Program-made: the position numbers and the translations under genes
Notes under the pieces: generated by a model
Databases searched by the model: none
What the model saw: the letters and a program-made list of their open reading frames with translations, nothing else
What the model was told of the DNA's origin: nothing
NCBI GenBank assembly: GCA_020853255.1
Contig: JADYZI010000067.1
Span: 1 to 7,646, forward strand
Direction of reading: 5' to 3'
DNA from: Acidobacteriota bacterium
GTDB lineage: Bacteria; Acidobacteriota; Blastocatellia; Pyrinomonadales; Pyrinomonadaceae
Length of the DNA: 7,646 bases
Shown: positions 1 to 7,270 of the stretch, one piece after another
How positions within the stretch are numbered: the stretch's first letter is position 1
Layout: every line of letters starts with the position of its first letter

Positions 1-31
1 AAAATATTGGTTTATTCAACGCTTAATTTAA

Positions 32-982
<951 letters not shown>

Positions 983-1006
983 ACCGGGGATAATTTCCGC
1001 TTCAAG

Positions 1007-1044
1007 AAAAGCCAACCGCTGCCTGACGACGGCGGTTGGCTTTT
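1007..1044. terminator. Bidirectional rho-independent terminator between convergent genes
   Basis: A perfect 9-bp GC-rich stem (GCCAACCGC at 1011-1019 with GCGGTTGGC at 1032-1040) encloses a 12-base loop. It is extended by four A:T pairs (1007-1010 with 1041-1044). On the plus strand it is followed by a run of six T, 25 bases after the mdh stop. On the minus strand it is followed by TTTTC and lies about 25 bases after the giant gene's stop. The plus-strand T tract is better, so termination of mdh is the stronger claim; termination of the giant gene is inferred from symmetry and position. Confidence 0.88.
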
Positions 1045-1068
1045 TTCATTGATGAACGTGTCGACCCC

Positions 1069-1461
1069 TTAATCCACAGGCATCATCAGATCGAGCCGGG
1101 TGCGGCCGGGTTTTATGAAGACCGGCGGAACTCCAGGCGTGTTGTAGAACCAGAAGTTCAGCGTTCTGGTCGATCCGTCGTTGAGCGTCATCGAGAACCT
1201 CCGGCAAGTGCCGCCCCAAGCTGGATCGGTCGTCCAGTAGTAGCTGTACTGTCCGAAGTACATCAGGTTCCCGATCGCCGGTGTGGCCGCTCCGACCGGC
1301 GTTCCGGTAGCGCAGCTTACCTGCTGTGACGATGGCGAGCCCGCGGCGAAGATGTTCAGGCCCTTGTTGCCGCCCAGGCTAAACGACATCGGCAGCGTGT
1401 TTCCGGCGGTCGCGTAGTTTGTCGCTGGCGGATTGTAAACGCGGCCCGTAAAGCCTGAGAA
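1069..1461 (-). other. PxKF-like C-terminal domain
   Basis: Residues 1801-1930 contain FSGFTGRVYNPP, then AGNTLPMSFSLGGNKGLNIF (1819-1838), YSYYWTTDPAWGGTCRRFSM (1872-1891), then LNDGSTRTLNFWFYNTPG. This is the layout of a C-terminal domain that often follows HYR domains in large exported bacterial proteins and is named for its PxKF strand. Here that position reads PMSF, so the name motif is altered. Cys1850 and Cys1886 could form a disulfide. A basic FIKPGRTR tail ends the protein, with no sorting signal visible. Confidence 0.65.
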
Positions 1462-4400
1462 CGGATATTGGACCGAGACCGTAAAAGTGGCCGTCGAAAC
1501 ATTGCCGTTCGCGTCGGTGGCCGTCACGTTCACCGTCGTATTTCCAATATTAAATACAGAACCCGAGACCGGATTGGTCGTGACAACGACCGCACCGCAG
1601 TTGTCCGTTGCCGTCGGGAGCGGGAAACTGACCGCCATCGACGTCGCGGGAGAATTTAGCGGAAGTGTCGCGATCACATTTGCGATCGGATTTATCACCG
1701 GCGGAACGGTCTCGTTGATGACAGTTACGGCCAACGTCGCCTGAGCGAACAGGCCGCCGCTGTCGGTCACGCGAAGCGTGAATGATGCGTTAGTCGCTCC
1801 GCACGCGGCCGAAACGCTTGCCGAGACAGCACCCGACGGTGCGATCGTGATCGAATTCACCGTCACGCCATTTACGGTCGCCGACGGTCCGCCGTTGACC
1901 GTGACCGCGAGTGTATTTGGCGCCTGGTCCGGGTCGCCGACCGTCGCGATCTGTGAGATCGAAGGCCCGGCGGCCTGAACTCGTGTCACCCCGCCAGCGG
2001 CCGAGATGGTCGGCGGCGAGTTGATCACCCACGTATAGCTCGCCGGCGTCGGATCGGTGTTGCCGACCGAATCTTTCGCCCGCACCTGGAAGGTGTGTGA
2101 ACCAAGCGCCAGCCCCGTGTAGGACTTCGGCGAAGTACAAGCTGCAAACGCAGCCCCGTCAAGCGAACATTCAAACGTTACGGAAGTTTCGTTCGAAGTA
2201 AACGTGAACGATGCACTCGTGCTGTTCGTCGGGTTGGTCGGATTCCCCGTTATCGTCGTGTCCGGCGGCATTGTGTCTATGACCCACGGATGCGAGGCCG
2301 GTGTCGGATCAACGTTGCCCGCGGCGTCAACCGCTCGCACCTGGAATGTATGCGGGCCGTCGGAAAGTCCTGAATAGATCTGAGGGCTGGTACACGCGGC
2401 AAAGGCAGCACCATCAAGCGAACACGCGAAAACAGCTCCGGCTTCGTTCGACGCAAACGAGAACGAGGCCGACGATGTGCCAGACGGATCGGGCGGACTC
2501 ACGGTTATCGTCGTGTCCGGCGGCGTTGTATCTATGACCCACGTATAGCTTGCGGGCGTCGCGTCCGCGTTTCCGGCACCGTCGATGGCCCTTACGTTAA
2601 ATGTATGCGGCCCTTCGCTCAGTCCATGGTAGCTTTGAGGGCTGGTGCAAGCCGCAAATGCTCCCCCGTCGATGCTGCACTCAAAGGCAGTAACGCCGGA
2701 GCCGCCCGGTTCATCCGTCCCCGTGAATGAGAAAGATGCATTCGCGTTCGCTGACGGATCCGGCGGATTTGCCGTAATGGTCGTATCCGGCGGCGATGTG
2801 TCGCAATTGGAACTACCGTATCGTACAAGGGCAAAATCAAAGTTATTCTCCCTAAAGCTTTGTCCGGCCGCCACTATTCTGCCGTTCCGTTGGATGGCGA
2901 CAGCGTACGCTTCATCGTCAGAGTTCAGGACACCTGTCGTCACCTTGCCGTCCCCATCGAACGAGGTATCAAGCGAGCCATCGGTGTTATATCGCGCGAG
3001 GCCAAAATCATAGTTCGGCCCGTTAAGACTACGGCCCGCCGCGACTATCTTACCGTCAGCCTGTACAACGACCGAGTAAGCAAAATCGTACTCGCCATGG
3101 ACGGACGTCACCACCTTTCCATCGGTGTCAAATGAAGTGTCAAGCGAACCGTCAGTGTTATATCGCAGGAGCGCAAATTGAAAAAGACCCTGCAAACTGG
3201 AGCCAGCCACCACTATCCTTCCATCCGGTTGTAGCGCGCCGGATGAGGCAAGGTCGGGATTATTGTTCTGCACGTCAGTCACCACCTTGCCGTCGGTGTC
3301 AAACGAAGTATCGAGCGAGCCGTCAGAGTTATATCGCACGACTGCGAAGTCGGTGTTGGACACATTCCAACTTTGTCCCACGACCACTATCTTTCCATCC
3401 GGTTGAATGACAACCGACTGGGCTACGTCGTCAGCGCCGAGCACATCGGTGATCACCGTGCCTCCAGTACCGAACGATGTGTCGAGTAAACCGTCAGCGC
3501 GGTATCGAAGTACGGCGAAATCAGTGTTGGGCCCGTTCCCGCTTTGACCCGCCACGACTATCTTTCCATCCGGTTGAATGGCAACCGACCGGGCCATTTC
3601 CCCGGAGCCGGGCAGATCGGTGGCCGCAATGCCGCCGGCGCCGAACGATGTGTCGAGAGAGCCGTCAGTGTTTAGCCGCATTAGGCCAATAAGTGATCCC
3701 GTCCCGTCATCGGTCCAGCCTACTGCTACTATCTTGCCGTCCGGCTGGATCGCGACCGACAAACCCACATCTTCCGCAAAGATCTGCACTTGGTGCATCA
3801 CTATGCCGTCAATACCAAACGAAGTGTCGAGCAAGCCGTCCGGGTTATATCTCACGAAGGAAAAATCCCTGTTCGACCCGTTCGGGCTAGAACCCGCGGC
3901 AACTATCTTGCCATCCGGCTGGATCGCCATCGAGCTGACATTTACAATTCCGCTTCCCCCCCTCGTGATTGTTGTCACTTTGCCGTCACCGTCGAATGAC
4001 GGATCGAGGCTCCCCGTCGCCGAATTAAAGCACGGCGCGATGACCCATTCGGCATAGAGCGTCGTGTCGGCTGTGATCGCGAACAATTGTGCCGGGTTGT
4101 AATGCGTCCCCGTACCGTTGGCGGCGGTGTTCCATCCGCCGAATGTGTAACCCGCCTTGACCAGATCGCCCGGTCCCGCAACACTGACCCACTCCGTCGG
4201 ATTGTAAGGATTGTTAGCGTCAACCGGCGCAGTTCCGCCTGTGTTGCCGTTGCCGTTGTAGCTCAAGGTGTTAAGTACGGCTACATCATCGTTTTGAATC
4301 GTCCCGCGACCCAAGCCATCAGCGACACTGGCGCCGGTGACATTGGTCACGTTCACAGAAAATCTTTCATTTGCCTCGGGCGTCGTGTCGCCGTTAACCA

Positions 4401-6861
4401 AGACGTCAAATGTGTAACTTGTGCCTCCCGCATTGATCGTCTGCAAGCTTAGAGATCTTGCGACGTAATCATTGTCAGCAGTTGTTGCCGTGTTGTCGGC
4501 GGTCGCGATGTCAAAAGTGACTCCACCGGGAGGAGCAGGCGCTGTCAACGATACCGTGAACGAGAATGTCGTTGTGCCGCTATTGCCTTCGTTGTGCGTG
4601 ACATTCGTGATTGAAAGGTCCGGCGGTAACGGAGGGCAATTGCCGCCATAGCGGACTACGGCGAAATCGGCGTTCGAACCGGTCAAGCTGTATCCCGCCG
4701 CAACTATCCTGCCATCCGGCTGGATGGCGACTGCATTGGCTTGATCGTGTGAGATCCCCACCTGCGTCGTCACCTTGCCGTCCGCGTCAAAAGAGGCGTC
4801 GAGCGAGCCGTTCGCGTTATACCTCAGCGCGGAAAAATCCTGGTCCGACCCGTTATCGCTGTATCCCGCAGTCAGGATCTTCCCGTCCGGCTGCACGGCG
4901 ATCGAAAGCGCAAAATCGTCAAAACCGAGCACGTCCGTGGTCACCTTGCCGTCCCCGCTAAACGACGTGTCAAGCGAGCCGTTGGAGTTATAGCGAACGA
5001 CGGCAAAATCGGTGTTTGTTCCGTTAAAACTGTATCCGGCCGCCACTATCCTGCTGTCAGACTGGATTGTGACCGATCGGGCTTGATCTGAAGAGGTCAC
5101 AACCGACGTCGTCACCTTGCCGTCAGTGTCAAACGACGGGTCAAGCGAGCCGTTTGAGTTATAGCGGACAAGAGCGAAATCAAACTCCGCCCCATTCATG
5201 CTGGTTCCAGCGGCCACGATCTTGCCGTCGGCCTGGATCGCGACCGCGTAGGCACCATCAAAAGAGGTTCCAAAGGCTGTAACAACTTTGCCGTCGCCAT
5301 CAAATGTCGTATCCGGTGAGCCGTCCGAGTTGTAGCGTGCAATGGCAAAATCAGTGTCGAACGCATTGTCGGTATATCCCGCGGCCACGATCTTGCCGTC
5401 AGGCTGGATGGCAACTGAGTAGGCTCCGTCGAAAGAACTTCCGATGGGCGTTGTAACCTTACCGTCACCGTCAAATGTCGTGTCGAGCGAACCGTCGGAG
5501 TTATATCGGACGATGGCGAAGTCAAGGTTTGAACTGCTGCCACTGGCTCCCGCGGCGACTATTTTGCCGTCCGGTTGGATGGCAACAGAGTAGGCTTGAT
5601 CGAAACCCAATATTGGAGTCGTGACCTTGCCGTCACCCGAAAATGTCGTATCGGGCGAGCCGTCCGTGTTATATCTCGCGACCGCGAGATCATCGTTCGT
5701 CCCGTTAGAGGCGTATCCCGCAACCACGATCTTACCGTCCGCCTGGATAGCCACAGCCTGCCCAAAGTCGTTACCGCTCGCGATCGACGTCGTCACCTTG
5801 CCGTCCGTGTCGAAAGTAGGATCCAGGCTCCCGGATGAAAAGCACGGTGCGACGATCCACTGTGTATACAACGTCGTATTCGCATTGATAGCGAAAAGCT
5901 GGCCTGGATTGTAATGCGTCCCGCTGCCGTTCGCGGCAGTGTTCCACCCGCCGAATGTGTAACCCGCCTTGACCAGATCGCCCGGTCCCGCAACACTGAC
6001 CCACTCCGTCGGATTGTAAGGATTGTTAGCATCAGCCGGCGCAGTCCCGCCAGTATTTCCGTTACCGTCGTAGGTAACGGTGTATTCCACGGGCGAAGTT
6101 GTTACGGTGATCGAGGTGTTGTTCTGGATGCGTATCGTCGTCCCGCTTGCACTGGGATTGTAAGGGACAAAGAATAGGTTGAGCGTGTGCCCTGGCCCGA
6201 CCGCTACAATCGATGAAGGAACGATCGGATATGCCGTGGCGGACGAGCCTGTGGGTATGAATTCGCCGATCGACGCCATCGCCCCGCCGTCGATACTGTA
6301 CTGAATATTGATCCTGTTTGCCGCAGTTGATGTGCTCACACTCGCAACAATACTTAGGGCATCGACCGTAAATGCTGTGCCTGAATCGCTGGCAATGCTC
6401 AACTTGTACCATTTGCTTGCTGCCAAATTCGTTGGAAGATCTCCATTGAATCCGAATCCGCTGATCCCAGATGTGTTGGAAGCACATGTGACCCCGCTGC
6501 CGCGAGAGAGTTGGCTAAATGTCAGGCCCGGAACGGCGGGACCGATCGTCGCGACCGGCTCTGCCGGACACGAGATCGAAGTCATACCCGTATAGCTCAC
6601 GGTCGCGACGGCCAGGACGGCGGGTTTGGATGTGTCGTCGTTTTGAGCATCGGCCGGAATCTGCAGCCCGGACGGGAGCAGTATTCCAGTAAGCACGTAT
6701 TCCCAAATACTTGCTCCGTATGCAACGGGCATCAAGTTCAGTGGGCCAGTAGAATTCTTGCTTTCGGCATGAGAGGCCGTGCCTGAATGGATCAGGGAAA
6801 TGGTCAGTAAGCAAAAAACCGCAAAAACGCGCAGCGTCAGCCCGCGAGGGGGTAAAGACAT
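1069..6861 (-). CDS. Giant secreted multidomain repeat protein (InlB / delta-60 / Calx-beta / HYR / PxKF-like)
   Basis: Encodes 1930 residues. A signal peptide (1-32) is followed by a beta-rich region without a recognised domain (33-258), an InlB-type repeat (260-336), seven delta-60 repeats (344-740), Calx-beta (748-859), a second InlB-type repeat (862-940), seven delta-60 repeats (950-1349), three Ig-like repeats starting PPDTTI (1357-1615), an Ig/cadherin-like stretch (1616-1718), HYR (1719-1798) and a PxKF-like C-terminal domain (1801-1930). No enzymatic motif, late membrane segment, LPXTG, PEP-CTERM or type IX sorting tail is visible. All these modules are typical of extracellular, adhesin-like proteins, so a surface or matrix role is likely; the ligand is unknown. 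The start at 6861 is chosen because it begins a proper signal peptide and has GGAG 8 bases upstream. An in-frame ATG at 6927 would add 22 residues, but it overlaps the predicted -10 box and would bury the signal peptide. The gene stands alone and converges on mdh. Confidence 0.93.
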   Translation of the reverse strand: MSLPPRGLTLRVFAVFCLLTISLIHSGTASHAESKNSTGPLNLMPVAYGASIWEYVLTGILLPSGLQIPADAQNDDTSKPAVLAVATVSYTGMTSISCPAEPVATIGPAVPGLTFSQLSRGSGVTCASNTSGISGFGFNGDLPTNLAASKWYKLSIASDSGTAFTVDALSIVASVSTSTAANRINIQYSIDGGAMASIGEFIPTGSSATAYPIVPSSIVAVGPGHTLNLFFVPYNPSASGTTIRIQNNTSITVTTSPVEYTVTYDGNGNTGGTAPADANNPYNPTEWVSVAGPGDLVKAGYTFGGWNTAANGSGTHYNPGQLFAINANTTLYTQWIVAPCFSSGSLDPTFDTDGKVTTSIASGNDFGQAVAIQADGKIVVAGYASNGTNDDLAVARYNTDGSPDTTFSGDGKVTTPILGFDQAYSVAIQPDGKIVAAGASGSSSNLDFAIVRYNSDGSLDTTFDGDGKVTTPIGSSFDGAYSVAIQPDGKIVAAGYTDNAFDTDFAIARYNSDGSPDTTFDGDGKVVTAFGTSFDGAYAVAIQADGKIVAAGTSMNGAEFDFALVRYNSNGSLDPSFDTDGKVTTSVVTSSDQARSVTIQSDSRIVAAGYSFNGTNTDFAVVRYNSNGSLDTSFSGDGKVTTDVLGFDDFALSIAVQPDGKILTAGYSDNGSDQDFSALRYNANGSLDASFDADGKVTTQVGISHDQANAVAIQPDGRIVAAGYSLTGSNADFAVVRYGGNCPPLPPDLSITNVTHNEGNSGTTTFSFTVSLTAPAPPGGVTFDIATADNTATTADNDYVARSLSLQTINAGGTSYTFDVLVNGDTTPEANERFSVNVTNVTGASVADGLGRGTIQNDDVAVLNTLSYNGNGNTGGTAPVDANNPYNPTEWVSVAGPGDLVKAGYTFGGWNTAANGTGTHYNPAQLFAITADTTLYAEWVIAPCFNSATGSLDPSFDGDGKVTTITRGGSGIVNVSSMAIQPDGKIVAAGSSPNGSNRDFSFVRYNPDGLLDTSFGIDGIVMHQVQIFAEDVGLSVAIQPDGKIVAVGWTDDGTGSLIGLMRLNTDGSLDTSFGAGGIAATDLPGSGEMARSVAIQPDGKIVVAGQSGNGPNTDFAVLRYRADGLLDTSFGTGGTVITDVLGADDVAQSVVIQPDGKIVVVGQSWNVSNTDFAVVRYNSDGSLDTSFDTDGKVVTDVQNNNPDLASSGALQPDGRIVVAGSSLQGLFQFALLRYNTDGSLDTSFDTDGKVVTSVHGEYDFAYSVVVQADGKIVAAGRSLNGPNYDFGLARYNTDGSLDTSFDGDGKVTTGVLNSDDEAYAVAIQRNGRIVAAGQSFRENNFDFALVRYGSSNCDTSPPDTTITANPPDPSANANASFSFTGTDEPGGSGVTAFECSIDGGAFAACTSPQSYHGLSEGPHTFNVRAIDGAGNADATPASYTWVIDTTPPDTTITVSPPDPSGTSSASFSFASNEAGAVFACSLDGAAFAACTSPQIYSGLSDGPHTFQVRAVDAAGNVDPTPASHPWVIDTMPPDTTITGNPTNPTNSTSASFTFTSNETSVTFECSLDGAAFAACTSPKSYTGLALGSHTFQVRAKDSVGNTDPTPASYTWVINSPPTISAAGGVTRVQAAGPSISQIATVGDPDQAPNTLAVTVNGGPSATVNGVTVNSITIAPSGAVSASVSAACGATNASFTLRVTDSGGLFAQATLAVTVINETVPPVINPIANVIATLPLNSPATSMAVSFPLPTATDNCGAVVVTTNPVSGSVFNIGNTTVNVTATDANGNVSTATFTVSVQYPFSGFTGRVYNPPATNYATAGNTLPMSFSLGGNKGLNIFAAGSPSSQQVSCATGTPVGAATPAIGNLMYFGQYSYYWTTDPAWGGTCRRFSMTLNDGSTRTLNFWFYNTPGVPPVFIKPGRTRLDLMMPVD
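1468..1707 (-). other. HYR domain
   Basis: Residues 1719-1798 start VPPVINPIANVIAT, contain FPLPTATDNCGAVVVTTNP (1746-1764) and end with the core GNTTVNVTATDANGNVSTATFTV (1773-1795). The 'ATDNC' and 'V-x-x-TATDANGN' elements are diagnostic of hyalin repeat (HYR) domains, Ig-like modules associated with cell adhesion. Confidence 0.88.
1708..2016 (-). other. Ig/cadherin-like stretch between Ig-like repeats and HYR
   Basis: Residues 1616-1718 begin PPTISAAGG and contain IATVGDPDQAPNTLAVTV (1638-1655), a central ITIAPSGAVSASVSAAC strand pair and FTLRVTDSGGLFAQATLAVTV (1694-1714). The terminal RVTDSGG plus hydrophobic strand is typical of cadherin-like and Ig-like folds. A single cysteine (1687) has no obvious partner within the stretch. 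I recognise the fold type but no specific family. Confidence 0.5.
2017..2793 (-). repeat. Three tandem Cys-containing Ig-like repeats
   Basis: Units at residues 1357-1446, 1447-1531 and 1532-1615 each begin PPDTTI and end in the pattern PAS(Y/H)xWVI(D/N). Each has a core FxCSxDGxAFAACTSPxxYxGL with two cysteines ten positions apart (1395/1405, 1480/1490, 1565/1575), then a hydrophobic strand of the HTFxVRAxDxxGN type. This pattern is common in bacterial exported proteins as an Ig-like stalk repeat. Unit 1 is longer because of an extra Gly/Pro-rich turn around EPGGSG (1384-1389). Confidence 0.85.
2815..4014 (-). repeat. Seven tandem delta-60 repeats, block 2 (predicted seven-bladed beta-propeller)
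   Basis: Units start at residues 950, 1009, 1067, 1124, 1181, 1238 and 1295, spaced 57-59 residues, and the block ends near 1349. They share the V-x-IQPDGKIVAAG and RYN-x-DGSLDTSF signatures with block 1. Units 2-4 replace the DxDGKV turn by FGIDGIV, FGAGGIA and FGTGGTV, while units 1 and 5-7 keep it. Unit 5 has a degenerate centre, SSGALQPDGRIVVAG. As in block 1 there is no internal cysteine, and Cys944 and Cys1353 flank the block. Confidence 0.9.
4042..4278 (-). repeat. InlB-type (Listeria-Bacteroides) repeat, copy 2
   Basis: Residues 862-940 repeat copy 1 almost residue for residue through the central part (NNPYNPTEW, AGPGDLVKAG, GYTFGGWNTAANG). They differ mainly at the ends (NTLSYNGNGNTGG at the front, LYAEWV at the end). 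The IAPCF linker to the following delta-60 block is also conserved, so the duplicated unit is the InlB repeat plus the propeller block. Confidence 0.85.
4136..4218. repeat. 83-bp exact direct repeat, copy A
   Basis: These 83 bases within the second InlB-type repeat are identical to 5948-6030, with a constant offset of 1812 bases. Similarity continues imperfectly on both sides to the ends of the InlB modules. Identity includes third codon positions. Confidence 0.95.
4285..4620 (-). other. Calx-beta domain
   Basis: Residues 748-859 start with LSITNVTHNEGNSGTTTFSF, include the DIATADNTATTADNDYV segment (784-800) and end with GRGTIQNDD (851-859). These are characteristic Calx-beta features, including acidic positions that bind calcium in characterised members (Glu758, Asp797, the terminal Asp pair). 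A TTPEANERF segment (826-834) matches the usual conserved D/E-x-x-E-x-x-E-x-F region. It sits between the two InlB-plus-propeller modules, so it may act as a calcium-stiffened spacer; that role is inferred. Confidence 0.88.
4642..5832 (-). repeat. Seven tandem delta-60 repeats, block 1 (predicted seven-bladed beta-propeller)
   Basis: Seven units start at residues 344, 401, 457, 514, 571, 628 and 685, each 56-57 residues. Each follows the pattern GS(L/P)D-x-(T/S)F-x-x-DGKV, then a variable acidic turn, V-x-IQxDGKIVAAG, then DFAxxRYNxxG. This matches the delta-60 repeat (TIGR02608; the related Pfam family PF17164 is described as a beta-propeller). Seven copies suit a closed seven-bladed propeller. 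There are no cysteines inside the block, but Cys340 and Cys742 flank it. Unit 5 has the most altered core, with IQSDSRIVAAG replacing IQPDGKIVAAG. Confidence 0.9.
5854..6084 (-). repeat. InlB-type (Listeria-Bacteroides) repeat, copy 1
   Basis: Residues 260-336 carry the hallmarks of this family: YTVTYDGNGNTGG at the front, GYTFGGWNTAANGSG in the middle (300-314) and LYTQW at the end (331-335). These repeats are small beta-grasp-like surface modules in many exported bacterial proteins. An Asn/Pro-rich insert (about 275-297, NNPYNPTEW) makes it slightly longer than typical copies. It directly precedes the first delta-60 block, joined by an APCF linker, and is nearly identical to copy 2. Confidence 0.85.
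5948..6030. repeat. 83-bp exact direct repeat, copy B
   Basis: Partner of the copy at 4136-4218, lying within the first InlB-type repeat. The first mismatch on the left is C5947 against T4135, and on the right A6031 against G4219. Confidence 0.95.
6100..6606 (-). other. N-terminal beta-rich region, family not recognised
   Basis: Residues about 86-254 form a stretch rich in alternating hydrophobic and Ser/Thr positions. It contains FGFNGDLP (136-143), WYKLSIASDSG (151-161), a VDALSIVAS strand (167-175) and NIQYSIDGG (185-193), with two cysteines (98, 126) that could form a disulfide. The order of a tissue-like aromatic strand, a core strand and a 'YSIDGG' strand recalls beta-sandwich domains at the front of exported adhesin-like proteins. 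I cannot name a family, so this is a description rather than a domain call. Confidence 0.45.
6766..6861 (-). other. Signal peptide of the giant protein
   Basis: Residues 1-32 show a short n-region with Arg6 and Arg11, a hydrophobic core from about Val12 to Ile24, and a polar c-region ending in Ser-His-Ala (30-32) before Glu33, a plausible signal peptidase I site. There is no lipobox cysteine near the cleavage point (Cys17 lies inside the core), so Sec export as a soluble rather than lipid-anchored protein is expected. Confidence 0.88.
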
Positions 6862-6869
6862 AATGTACA

Positions 6870-6873
6870 CTCC
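6870..6873 (-). promoter_or_regulatory. Ribosome binding site of the giant gene
   Basis: The minus strand reads CTGGAGTGTACATT directly before the ATG at 6861, placing GGAG 8 bases from the start. No comparable purine-rich motif is positioned for the alternative ATG at 6927, so this site decides the start. Confidence 0.8.
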
Positions 6874-6926
6874 AGATTCGGTCGGGTGGATCTCGTAAAG
6901 AGAAGCGCGTTCGAGATTTAACCGCA

Positions 6927-6955
6927 AATCTAGCGCTATTCCCGGTTCAAGTCAA
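6927..6955 (-). promoter_or_regulatory. Sigma70-like promoter of the giant gene
   Basis: On the minus strand TTGACT (6950-6955) is followed after exactly 17 bases by TAGATT (6927-6932). The -35 box matches 5 of 6 consensus bases and the -10 box matches 4 of 6. Transcription would begin near 6920, giving a leader of about 59 bases before the start at 6861. This is by eye; no promoter scoring was run. Confidence 0.55.
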
Positions 6956-7134
6956 TTAAAATCTTTATCCCGTGACACTTGCCCCGCCCGCAGAGTTCCC
7001 CGCCAACAGCAAAACCGTGAACATAGAAAAACCGAAACCAAGGCGAAATCCAATAAATGCCCATGAGACTCGCTGAAATGCAGGGTGCTTGTTCCCGAAT
7101 TTCGACTCTCCTCGGTCTTAACCGCTCTTAGCGT

Positions 7135-7214
7135 CCTTTGTGTCTTAAACTTTGTACTCGGTGTTAAAAAAACCGGCCCCTAAACACAAAGGCACAAAGT
7201 TGAAGACACAAAGG
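7135..7214. repeat. Long inverted repeat with CACAAAG words
   Basis: The left arm 7135-7155 and right arm 7194-7214 are reverse complements at 20 of 21 positions, separated by 38 bases. Part of the loop (GTGTTA near 7161 with TAAACAC at 7181-7187) could extend the pairing. The 9-base word ACACAAAGG also occurs directly at 7184-7192 and 7206-7214. There is no T tract after either arm, so it is not a classical terminator. Confidence 0.8.
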
Positions 7215-7270
7215 CCACAGAGCTTGAACTAAAACTGAAAGTGGCTGCCTTCCCCGAAGAAGTTTTATTT

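Noticed and set aside
3578..4057. Plus-strand 159-residue frame and other plus-strand frames opposite the giant gene
   Set aside because: They recur with the period of the delta-60 and Ig repeats, as expected when repeated codons are read on the other strand; none has a motif or ribosome binding site.
2815..5832. CRISPR-like array, because of regular repeats of about 171 bases
   Set aside because: The periodicity is that of protein repeats in one continuous reading frame; there are no short identical repeats with unique spacers.
6862..6927. N-terminal extension of the giant protein to an ATG at 6927
   Set aside because: It overlaps the predicted -10 box, lacks a ribosome binding site and would place 22 charged and polar residues ahead of a clear signal peptide.
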